NCBI GenBank assembly: GCA_947184155.2
Contig: CAMXCT020001463.1
Span: 1-64,000, forward strand
DNA: 64,000 bases
Direction of reading: 5' to 3'
From: Cladocopium goreaui
Taxonomy: Eukaryota > Sar > Dinophyceae > Suessiales > Symbiodiniaceae
Position 1 is the first letter of the stretch, and the number at the start of each line of letters is the position of its first letter. The position numbers and the translations under genes were made by a program. This document shows positions 48,859-57,584 of the stretch, one piece after another. Under the pieces are notes generated by a model. That model worked only from the letters and a program-made list of their open reading frames with translations, was not told the origin of the DNA and made no database searches.

Positions 48859-51800
48859 GACAACCAGTCCAACCACATCACCATCCAGACGATGCCCAAG
48901 GTACGGTGGATGTCAACAACCCTCCAGAGGAACCTCCTGAGGAGGATACACATGCCAGTTTGGCTACTGGAGACAAACAAGTTTCACAGGTTTCATCCCC
49001 ACAAGGTTCACCTGCGTTGCCTGATTTCAACCAAGGCAATGCCAAGATATTCTTGGATATATGCTCAGGAGCTACACGTCCTTTGAGTTCAGCCATTTTG
49101 GCACAACAAGGCAATGTTTTGGCTTTTGATATTCTTTTGGATGCGCGTATGGATTTGTTAAATGATCAGAGTTATGAACAACTCCTACGAGTTTGCTCCT
49201 CGGGCCAAGTATCTTATGGTGCGGCTTCTCCATCATGTGCACATTATTCTCGGTTGAAATTACATCGCCCAGGCCCCAAGGCCTTACGGACACCAGATGC
49301 ATTACAAGGAGTCCCAGGACTGAGTAGCCAGGAGCTCCTTCAGGTCCAGGAGTCATATATGATGCTTTCCAGATGTACTATTTGCTTAACTTTGATTTAC
49401 CAAGCAGGCGGCCACTGTCACCTTGAGCAACCTCCAACCGCTATGAGTTGGTTGGAGGAATGCGTCCAATCATTTTTGGTTTTAATTTCAGCATGGTGTA
49501 CGGTGATCTCAGCTTGTGAGTATGGCAAGAGTTGGTACAAACAATGGATGTTTGCAAGTAGCTGGAGTAAGATCTCAACTTTGGGTTGCCTATGCTCCCA
49601 TCCACCAGGGAGCCACACTTCACTGGTGGGTATGCGTTCAGACACAGGCGAATTTTTGAGCCGTCAAACTGCATGCTATCCTGAGGCACTGGCCACAGCT
49701 TTTGCTAACATTGTTGCTCCACTGGTAAATCAACAATATCATGACTGGCAATGGGATGAGATTCATGCGATTCCCCCCAAAAAAGACTTGTATCAAGCAC
49801 CTTATGGCCAAGAAGATGGGGGAGGCCTTCCCTCCAATCCGGATTGGAGTTTGGGGGACAGAACGGAGCCTGATGTCTTTCAACACTTGCGACGACGATG
49901 GATGACACGCATTGTGGAGTCGCGATTGGACAAAATTTTGGTTCAATATTTTTCCCAAGAAGACCATTCTCATCCACCTTTTTCGGAAGAGGTCTTGGCC
50001 CCCTTTCGCAAGGATTTGGAAGAGTTCCTCCATGGCGCCGGTTTGACAGCCAATTGGCAAATTCGACCTCATCAACCTATGTGCTTGGATATCTTACACT
50101 GTTTGAGTAAACTGATGCACGATCCAGATCAAACGCTTTTTCCATCACTCATTGCCGGAGTGGGCACTGGATTTCAACATGATATACCTTTGAGCAATTG
50201 TTTTCCAATCAACAATGATGATGCTGAACATGAACCCCCCTTGTCCGCTCACCACTGTAACTGGCAGAGCGCAGATGATGACCCCACACTCACACGTGCA
50301 CTGGTGCAACAAGAAATCGACAAGGGGTGGGTTTATGAATTTGATGGAGATTTGCAAGATGCACAGCAACGATATCCTCTTGGCGTTGCCCTAGGCAAAT
50401 TAGGCATTGCACACTCGGAAGGCAGGGCACCAAGACTCGTCCTTGACCAGACAATATGCGGCCTCAACGGGCGCTGCAAAATACCTGAGCGGAGCACCCT
50501 GCCATCCGCAAAGGATGTGCTGCGTACATTCCCGATTAGAAACTTCTCTGGTGATCATATGGGATTTTCGCTTGACATTAAATCTGCTCACAAAAGAATA
50601 GTGGTACGTGAAGAAGAACATGGACTTCTCGGCTTCACTCTCCAAGGCAGGTTGTACTTTTACAAAGTAGCTCCTTTCGGAGCCACCTTCTCGGCGGCAT
50701 GGTGGTCCAGACTCGGCGGATGGATGCTGAGGTTCTTCCACTTTTTTATTTGGTGGACACACATCGCCCTGCTCTACGTTGATGACTACTTGTTCATCCA
50801 ATCCTTGTTTAGCATGCCACTATCAGCTACAATGATTTGTCTAATGAGTCAAATAACAAATATCCCTGTCTCTTGGCAGAAATGCGAATTGGCGTTCAGC
50901 ATACAATGGATCGGGTGGAAGATTCACTTGCGTTCTGGCTTCATTGAGATTCCGGCCGCCAAGATCAAAAAATTTCAAGATTATCTCCGATCCATGGGAC
51001 GTAGTTCCCGCACCTCCAAGCGAAATTTGGAAAAATTGATTGGGCTTGCACTCTGGTTAACTCAACTTTGGCCCTACATGCGAATTTGGATACGACACTG
51101 GTACCATGATTTATATTTAATTCCTGCAACTCACTACAGCATTGACAATGGGGACTGGCGATTATTTCCAACACACTTGGATTCCCAACTGAAGATTCTT
51201 TCTCGTCCTCAAGGTACTGCATTACCAATTGGAGGTCAACTCTTGGCAGTTCGACATCAAAGTGTACACACCAAGGATGATTTGGCGAAAGTACACTTAT
51301 CCAATAAGCGTATCTGGCTTCGAATCCGAGATCCTTCTTCGACCAAACGTATTTTATCTTCAGCAAGCACCAGAATCATTCAACATTTTCAACAATGGGT
51401 GTCCGGGTTATCTCCAATGAAACCTCTTACACCTAAAGCATATTGGCCAGGATATGCTGCTGCGGATGCTTGTGCTTCTGGCACTACATGTGGGATTGGC
51501 GGTTTCGTACAGTCAACTGACGGTACAGTTTACTGGTTTTCTGAAATTTATTCCCATTCCGAATTTGCCGCTTTGGACGTGGAATTAGACCAAGACATGC
51601 AACGTTCTATTTCTGCTTTTGAAACTCTTGCTCAGATTGCATTATTATTTGTAACTGCCAGATTTTTTCCTGCTCACCGGATGCCAATATGCTTGAAAAG
51701 CCTCAGCGACAACAGTGGTGCGGAATCAGGCAGTAATAAACTTTGGAGCATGGCCTATCCTTTATCAATTTTTTTGGAACGGATGTGTCTGTTATCCGCT

Positions 51801-52016
51801 ACACTGGGCATCGAAATTGATGTGAGTCACATTCCAGGTTCACAGAATGTGATAGCTGACGACCTCAGCCGATGGGACCAGACCGGTCCAACACCCCATT
51901 CATTTCAATTGCAAGACCGCATCCGTATCCCGTTGCCAGCGTTGTGGAACATCAGTAGATCTCCAACTCTAGTACCAGCAGAAGCCTCAATTCCTTGGAC
52001 ATTGCCCAACTCCTGA
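48855..52016 (+). CDS. YR4 Pol: MTase-like module, reverse transcriptase, RNase H
   Basis: Numbering from 48906, the module has IFLDICSGATRPLSS (about 49), ASPSCAHYSRLK (about 107), LEQPPTAMSW (about 173) and CEYGKSWYKQW (about 200). It lacks the PPC proline-cysteine pair (SPSC instead), so if it is a methyltransferase fold it may be degenerate. The RT has LDIKSAHKRI (about 555), APFGATFS and YVDDYLFI (about 624). RNase H has YAAADACASG (about 851), SDNSGAESG (about 933) and IPGSQNVIADDLSRWD (about 972). It is related to the other YR Pols but distant. Confidence 0.85.
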   Translation, partial: LGQPVQPHHHPDDAQGTVDVNNPPEEPPEEDTHASLATGDKQVSQVSSPQGSPALPDFNQGNAKIFLDICSGATRPLSSAILAQQGNVLAFDILLDARMDLLNDQSYEQLLRVCSSGQVSYGAASPSCAHYSRLKLHRPGPKALRTPDALQGVPGLSSQELLQVQESYMMLSRCTICLTLIYQAGGHCHLEQPPTAMSWLEECVQSFLVLISAWCTVISACEYGKSWYKQWMFASSWSKISTLGCLCSHPPGSHTSLVGMRSDTGEFLSRQTACYPEALATAFANIVAPLVNQQYHDWQWDEIHAIPPKKDLYQAPYGQEDGGGLPSNPDWSLGDRTEPDVFQHLRRRWMTRIVESRLDKILVQYFSQEDHSHPPFSEEVLAPFRKDLEEFLHGAGLTANWQIRPHQPMCLDILHCLSKLMHDPDQTLFPSLIAGVGTGFQHDIPLSNCFPINNDDAEHEPPLSAHHCNWQSADDDPTLTRALVQQEIDKGWVYEFDGDLQDAQQRYPLGVALGKLGIAHSEGRAPRLVLDQTICGLNGRCKIPERSTLPSAKDVLRTFPIRNFSGDHMGFSLDIKSAHKRIVVREEEHGLLGFTLQGRLYFYKVAPFGATFSAAWWSRLGGWMLRFFHFFIWWTHIALLYVDDYLFIQSLFSMPLSATMICLMSQITNIPVSWQKCELAFSIQWIGWKIHLRSGFIEIPAAKIKKFQDYLRSMGRSSRTSKRNLEKLIGLALWLTQLWPYMRIWIRHWYHDLYLIPATHYSIDNGDWRLFPTHLDSQLKILSRPQGTALPIGGQLLAVRHQSVHTKDDLAKVHLSNKRIWLRIRDPSSTKRILSSASTRIIQHFQQWVSGLSPMKPLTPKAYWPGYAAADACASGTTCGIGGFVQSTDGTVYWFSEIYSHSEFAALDVELDQDMQRSISAFETLAQIALLFVTARFFPAHRMPICLKSLSDNSGAESGSNKLWSMAYPLSIFLERMCLLSATLGIEIDVSHIPGSQNVIADDLSRWDQTGPTPHSFQLQDRIRIPLPALWNISRSPTLVPAEASIPWTLPNS

Positions 52017-52103
52017 TTTCCTTTTTCCTCCTTGCTGGAATTCCCCTCACGTTTTCAATTGGGGTATATTTGGGCAAGTTGAATTCCCAGATAATTATTA
52101 ATA

Positions 52104-52389
52104 GGGGTTCGATATCCATCTGTCCATTCAACCAAATAAAGCTGTTGGTTGGAACTTCAGAGATATATAAATTCCAGCAAGCGAAAAAGGAATATTAATA
52201 CAGTGCGAGTGCTTTGAACCTGCAATTCAAGAAGTAGAATTTCAGGAAGCTTTCACATATATATATTTTTTTATAAATATAAGAAGAAGATATATGTATA
52301 TATATATATATATATTTGTAAGTATTAAGATACTTATAAATATATATATACTGAATTAATAAATAGAAGATTGAAGTCCATGTAGAACG
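52104..52389 (+). repeat. YR4 split direct repeat B1
   Basis: 286 bp beginning GGGGTTCGATATCC and ending GTAGAACG. It includes a TA microsatellite longer than that in B2. Confidence 0.9.
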
Positions 52390-52515
52390 TTTAACGTACT
52401 TGTTTCGTTTATGTTTTACGGGGTACTTTCAGATCTTTGTTTCCCCTGAAACATTTTGGATCAAGCTGGACTTCAATCTTCTTTGCGTTTATAGCCTGGG
52501 GATATTCTAAAAAAA
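52390..52515 (+). repeat. YR4 split direct repeat A2
   Basis: This copy of A1 is joined to B1 and followed by CCCACCCTCCCACACC, the motif that follows A2 in all four YR elements. Confidence 0.9.
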
Positions 52516-52980
52516 CCCACCCTCCCACACCATTAGTTATTTGTGGGTTCATGCTGTTTTTATGACCAAATTATTTGATTGTTCTTCAACAACTTCCTCA
52601 TTGCATCAAGCACCCAAGAACCACTTGGGTCTATTGGTTCGGTTTCACGCGTAACCAACTGCATCCGACTTGCATCCGTGTTTCCAACCGGGAGCCTGCA
52701 TCCGCCGTAGGTCTGTTCTTTCTCCATCCGGAGATTTGGCATTGGTTATCCACAACTTCCGAAATTTGGAAGCCTTTTTGCAACTGCAGTAGGTATCGCT
52801 CGTTTTTCACTCTGCACAATCGCAGGTTTGCATTCAGTTTGGATGTGCGACAATCCAACTTCCTATTCGTTAAGATGGAGAGTCCCCTATCGGAGGATAT
52901 CTCAACCCCCTCAAAAAAAAAAGAGAAATCAAACCTTTGATCGCGTTTTATTTCTTTGTTGGTTTGGTTCCTACTTGGAG
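52516..52980 (+). other. YR4 A2-B2 linker
   Basis: This 465-bp non-repeated segment starts CCCACCC and ends in a pyrimidine-rich stretch and GGAG before B2. It contains a 121-aa ORF (52575-52940) without recognisable domains. Linkers in YR2 and YR3 are only 19-51 bp, so this may be acquired sequence. Confidence 0.5.
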
Positions 52981-53259
52981 GGGGTTCGATATCCATCTGT
53001 TCATTCAACCAAATAAAGCTGTTGGTTGGAACTTCAGAGATATATAAATTCCAGCAAGCGAAAAAGGAATATTAATACAGTGCGAGTGCTTTGAACCTGC
53101 AATTCAAGAAGTAGAATTTCAGGAAGCTTTCACATATATATATTTTTTATAAATATAAGAAGAAGATATATGTATATATATATATTTGTAAGTATTAAGA
53201 TACTTATAAATATATATATACTGAATTAATAAATAGAAGATTGAAGTCCATGTAGAACG
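52981..53259 (+). repeat. YR4 split direct repeat B2 (right end)
   Basis: 279 bp matching B1 apart from microsatellite length. It is followed by CAACCATTTGCG of the transposase gene. Confidence 0.9.
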
Positions 53260-53696
53260 CAACCATTTGCGTTGTCTCCGGACAGAACCACGCAAGGCCT
53301 TGGCCACAGCGTCCAGGTACACACGCTCCACTGCCCGCAACCTCTCTTCAATTTGACTCCCTGCAAAAAGTTGCTTCTGGGCGAAATACTCTGCAACCAC
53401 GTTGAGGTCATGGCCACCAAAAATGTAAACCATCAACACGCAGTTTGCGAACTTGCCCCGGAGCTCGCCCAGCGATTCCTCCTGTGGCTTCGCTTCAGCT
53501 GCGCGCGTACATTGCGCATGCGACGACTTAGGGTCAGCAACATCAGCCGCCGACATCCCAGCGCCAACAGACAACAACTGTCGACGCTGAGCTGCAACCT
53601 TTGCTGACCTGCCTCAACGCGGCCTGAAATGCCAGCTTTTTTTCCGCCCAACGCCTTTATGGCTTCCGCCAGGTCGTTCAACACGTTCAATTGCAT
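53260..53696 (-). pseudogene. DDE transposase, N-terminal part
   Basis: On the minus strand one frame starts MQLNVLNDLAEAIKALG (53696) and another, from 53577, carries ELRGKFANCVLMVYIFGG and VRRQRKW just before YR4. The latter runs in frame into LGKLRVATTMSQAEL at 44595 when YR4 is removed. The change of frame at about 53580 may be a further lesion or a splice. Assignment to the transposase rests on that continuity, not on a recognised domain here. Confidence 0.5.
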
Positions 53697-54033
53697 GTTG
53701 CAAATTAGGTTTCATGGGTTAATCAGCGCATACACATGGCCGTCTGCTGATTGAGGTGCGCCTGAAATGCCAGCTTGCGCTCATGTTCTCGCACACTTGG
53801 CGCTGCCCCCCATGAAACCAATACGGACTCTGTACCTCAGCGGGGAAACACTGCAATGTCACATTGGTCGACTGTGCGGTTCATGTGATAAGATCAATGA
53901 AGGGTGCAATGCCAATATATGCACTTTGTCCAAGTCACAACAACACGACCAAAAAAGAGAGAGTACAAATGCAAATGTGTGACACAAAGTTCCAAAGCAG
54001 TTTGGATTGACAAGGGTTGGGCTTACCATGGCC
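53697..54033. other. Spacer without recognisable gene
   Basis: I see no gene or repeat here. Confidence 0.5.
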
Positions 54034-54215
54034 GGGTCCTTCTCGGGTCCTTTCGGGTCTCCTAATGTATAATGGTCGGGCTCTTCTCCGGCCCCTTCGG
54101 GTCCTTATTTACAGTGGTCGGGTCCCTTCGGGTCCTCATTTACAGTGGTCGGGTCCCTTCGCGTCCTCCTCGGGTCCCTTCGGGTCCTCGTTTAGACTGG
54201 TCGGGTCCAACACCC
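54034..54215 (+). repeat. GGGTCC(C)TTCGGGTCCTC tandem repeat
   Basis: Short units combining TCGGGTCC and CTTCGGGTCCT are interspersed with a longer TTTACAGTGGTCGGG element repeated twice. Confidence 0.8.
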
Positions 54216-54232
54216 CGTTTGGACTTTACACA

Positions 54233-54420
54233 GATACTACAAGGGGGCGGGGTGTGGGAGGTACCTTAAACACTCGAGCGGGCCTCCCACCTCAAAGAGA
54301 CTCTAGCAGGTGGGGCGGGTCTAAGATACTACAATGGGGGCGGGGTGTGGGAGGTATCTTAAACACTCGAGCGGGCTGTGGGAGGTACCTTATAGAGACT
54401 CTAGCAGGTGGGGCGGGTCG
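54233..54420 (+). repeat. Tandem repeat with GGGGCGGGGTGTGGGAGGTA units
   Basis: Two to three units of about 85-95 bp each contain GGTGTGGGAGGTA, TTAAACACTCGAGCGGG and AGACTCTAGCAGGTGGGGCGGGTC. Confidence 0.8.
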
Positions 54421-55199
54421 AAAGCTTGTGCTCCGTCCAGAGGTTGTCCAGCCACAAACCCTTGACAGGATAATCCCCAGGGAATGTTACCAGAAGTCTC
54501 CACTCTCAGTGTGCCAACCTTGTTGGCATAAACATAAAAGTGGCCGTGGTCCAAAGCTTGGCGAAGACGAGGGCCACGGGCAGTACAAGGAGCCACGTCC
54601 GGCCTCACACCCATAAAGACGACACACCGCAAAGATGTCCAATCTACCGCCTGCCCAAATTCCATGAAAACATGCAAATGGACCCTGCCAGGCTCTTCGG
54701 ACTTGAGAGACTGCTCCATTGTCGCACTCCAACGCCTCAGAAACTCCAATGTTCCAATCCAAGCTAGGAAGTCTGCCCACATGTGCTCCCCAAAGTCGCT
54801 TGAATTGTAACTGAACAAACAGCCTTGGGACCGCAGCCGGAACTGCCGTCCAGCCGCTGCCGCTTCTCTGTCTTCTGGTTCGCGTGGAGCAGCCGCCGGT
54901 ACTGAGCCAGGCAAAGGGGGCACTGCAGGGCGATTGTGAAAGTGAGCTACAACTTGCCGCAACTTCCCACGCTGCTGTGGTGTGGTGCAGCGCATTTCCA
55001 AATTATTTGCCAAGGAATCAAGCTGCTGAAGTGTCATGTCAAGACGAGCATTGCCTTCTTCAACGCCCAACTCCAGGGCCAAAGTTCTCAATTGCCCGCA
55101 GGCAGACCGTTTCCTTTGCGTTGTCACGTTTCTGGTCCATGGCTCCACAGGAAAAGCTACAAAGATGCACCTGCTAAATGGCGTTGAGAGGGTGTCCAA
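54390..55199 (-). CDS. Rep-like HUH endonuclease domain protein (fragment?)
   Basis: The minus-strand ORF of 269 codons begins at a TTG, with the frame open upstream, so the true start is unknown. About residues 135-225 show the order of rolling-circle Rep motifs: motif I-like GCLFSYNSS, motif II RVHLHVFMEF (the HUH His pair, HLH) and motif III FYVYANK (Tyr-x-x-Lys). Such domains nick single-stranded DNA and attach covalently by Tyr. No helicase domain follows, unlike full-length CRESS-type Rep proteins. It may be an endogenised Rep or a domesticated gene. Its C-terminal codons overlap the tandem repeat, and Copia B lies upstream. Confidence 0.55.
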   Translation of the reverse strand: MDTLSTPFSRCIFVAFPVEPWTRNVTTQRKRSACGQLRTLALELGVEEGNARLDMTLQQLDSLANNLEMRCTTPQQRGKLRQVVAHFHNRPAVPPLPGSVPAAAPREPEDREAAAAGRQFRLRSQGCLFSYNSSDFGEHMWADFLAWIGTLEFLRRWSATMEQSLKSEEPGRVHLHVFMEFGQAVDWTSLRCVVFMGVRPDVAPCTARGPRLRQALDHGHFYVYANKVGTLRVETSGNIPWGLSCQGFVAGQPLDGAQAFDPPHLLESL

Positions 55200-55371
55200 A
55201 CTTCTATTTCCAGGAAGTCAGGTCACTAATGCTCCTGATCCGTTACACGCCTACATGTGAACAACTGCTTCTCAGCAACAAATCTGCATCCAAAACTTCG
55301 CACGCAAAAACGCCAAAACTCTTCATCAAAACACTGGGAGAAACTTGGCAGCTGGTCCCACAAAAGTATAG

Positions 55372-56216
55372 TGTGAAAATTTCCGACATCCGTGAGATGA
55401 ATCCATTGGTCTTTTCATTGGTCTTTTCTGCATTGGAAGAAGTGAATTTGGTTTTCACCTTGATGGTGAGCTCAACCGTGATGGTTGACATCGTATTTGC
55501 ACGTTTCATGTTTTGCACGTTTTATTGGAGATGACGAAACCCAACAACGATATACTTTTCGTCTTCTTTGAGTACTTTGATTGCACGGAGAACATTGTGA
55601 GGATTTGAATTTGTATAGTGACATGGAAAATCAAACCATTTTCCATACCTTTTGCGTTAGTTGTCGTCGACGAAGTGCACGAAGGAATCGTGAGAAGATC
55701 GTAGAATTCATTTTTGACTTCGGAAGAAGGAACTTTGTTTGACATTGATCGGAGAAGTTTAGTTTTCTTTGTCTCTCAATGATGATAGCGAGAGCAACAT
55801 TCTGAAAGGCATTCAGAACTGGAGTTGCTAACAGATCTGAGGGAGACATCGTGAATCATGTTTTGGTGCTTGAAATGTTTCAACGTTTTTCAAACACTCA
55901 AACTTATTTAAACAAACAAACCATGTCTTGATGTAAAGACTTTTTGTGAAGACATGTGTTTTTGATCGCTTTTGTGAAGTTGGCAGAAAGATGCTAACTG
56001 GCGACTCCGCATCATTTTGTGTCAAGGCGTGACACACCAACAAGAACCATAGCGACATGAGCAAGACATTTCTGTGCTTGTGTGTTTGGTAAAAGTGGCT
56101 GAGCTCTGGGAGTGTTTGACTTGGTTGCGTGGACGGTCTTTTAGTGTGTTAAGGACGACGTCCTGGACGCTGACCCAAGTAAGTCTAGAATTTTCGAAGG
56201 CTGTTGGCCTTGCGCA
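55372..56216 (+). repeat. Copia B 5' LTR
   Basis: It begins TGTGAAAATTTCCGAC, ends CTTGCGCA, and is 845 bp. It is homologous to both Copia A LTRs. The left flank TATAG is the expected target-duplication copy; its partner is outside the window. Confidence 0.9.
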
Positions 56217-56232
56217 TGGTAGCGGAGCTGCC
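56217..56232 (+). promoter_or_regulatory. Copia B primer-binding site
   Basis: TGGTAGCGGAGCTGCC, identical to the Copia A site, directly after the LTR. Confidence 0.75.
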
Positions 56233-56261
56233 TGCTTGCAGCTCGTAGAGGCGTAGTAGGA

Positions 56262-57584
56262 ATGGATCCAGGTAGTGTGAGCCAAGGTGTGCAAGGTTGT
56301 CCTAGTCCTGGTATGGCTGAAAGAGGTGAAGGAAGTGGTGGTTGTAACGGTGGAGACGGATTGCCACCTGGCACCGGAAATGGTGGTTGTAACCGTAGTG
56401 ACGGATTGCCGCCAGTGCCTAGAACGCCTAGTCAGCAAGGTAATGGATCTGGGATGGATGGACAAACACCTGAAGCAAGTAACATGCCCCAGCAGCAGCC
56501 ACAGCAACAACCAGCAAATGTGTCACAGAACGTACAGGGATTTGCGAGCACGACAAACCTGGATGCAGGTGGTCAAGGAAGTCCGGTGCAGGGATGTCAA
56601 CAAGGAAATGTCCCCGGAATGCAAGGACAGGGACCAGCATGGTTTGGTGCGCAATGGATTCCCCAACAACAAACGTTTATGCAACAGAATTCGCAAGCGC
56701 GTGTGCCAAGTTTATGGTTGTGCGAGTATGCCTGGTGGACCAAGGTCTGGAGATTTTCCAAACTTAGGAGTGAACCCAATGAGTTGCCAAGGAAACTTGC
56801 CGAGTGGCCCGGTTGGAGCGAGCTTGGGAGGTTTGACGCCTCAGGCGGCGCAGATCCAAGAGGTCATGGCCATGTTAGGTAGCATGAGTGAGGGACAGCT
56901 ACAGACAGTGCAGCAGCATATGCAAGATCGTTTTAACTATGCAACAGAGAAGAGGGGTTCCAGAAGTGTTTGGTGATGGTCTTGGTAGGGCAGCTGATTC
57001 GTCGTTTGTGACTCCGCAGCCATTTGATGTTTTGCCTGGTTTTGGTGTTCAACAATCAAATCATGGAAATTCACAGCAATTGGATGTCTTCGCCAAAAGC
57101 AAGAAATGGTTGACACCGGCACCAACACCAGTAGGAACTTGGAAGACAAGAGAAGAAGAGGTGTTAGGTTGGGCTGGCTATTTGGATGAGTTGTCATCCT
57201 GGGCAGCTGGTGGAAGTTTAGAATTCTCTGTAGAAATCCAGCATAGTAGCCGTTGGCCCGGTCCTATCAGATGGAGTGCTCTCAGTGGAGCACAACAGGC
57301 AAGGTCTCGAAGGCTTATGTCCATCTTAAAAGCTGCGTTTCACGACAACCCCAGGTGTGTGGCGTTGGTGAACGCCTTCAGTGAGGGTGTGGCATTACAT
57401 GGAGTAGGATCTAGTGACAGACAGAGTGGCAGTGGCAGTAAACCAACAAACAAACGGGTTTGAACTGCTTAGGTAACTTACTCTTGAATTTTCTCTGAGG
57501 TCAAGATCCGAAGCGCTCTCACTAAGGACGCAGATTGCAGGGAGATCCTTTGTCCTGGCGGCGACACAGACATCGCCGAGTTCC
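56262..57584 (+). pseudogene. Copia B Gag, N-terminal part (broken)
   Basis: The ATG at 56262 starts the Gly/Gln-rich Gag. A one-base insertion after ARVPS (about 56710) shifts the frame; the original sense continues in the frame of 56287-56976 and then of 56888-57463. A stop (AGG TAA, about 57470) replaces the Gln codon seen in Copia A. These differences show decay by comparison of the two copies. Confidence 0.8.

Larger units (their letters stand above)
44596..53259 (+). mobile_element. YR4: YR retroelement in the DDE transposase gene
   Basis: The structure is A1 (44596-44722), YR (45114-47257 with a frameshift), Gag (47646-48854), Pol (48855-52016), B1 (52104-52389), A2 (52390-52515), a 465-bp linker and B2 (52981-53259). 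It interrupts the minus-strand transposase between 44595 and 53260. Excision gives an uninterrupted frame with no target duplication; only a G is shared by the three joins. Pol and YR are the most divergent of the four elements and AT-richer than YR2. Confidence 0.9.

Noticed and set aside
53119-53259. C-terminal end of the minus ORF 53119-53577
   Set aside because: This part is antisense to the TA-rich YR4 B2 repeat and is not part of the transposase.
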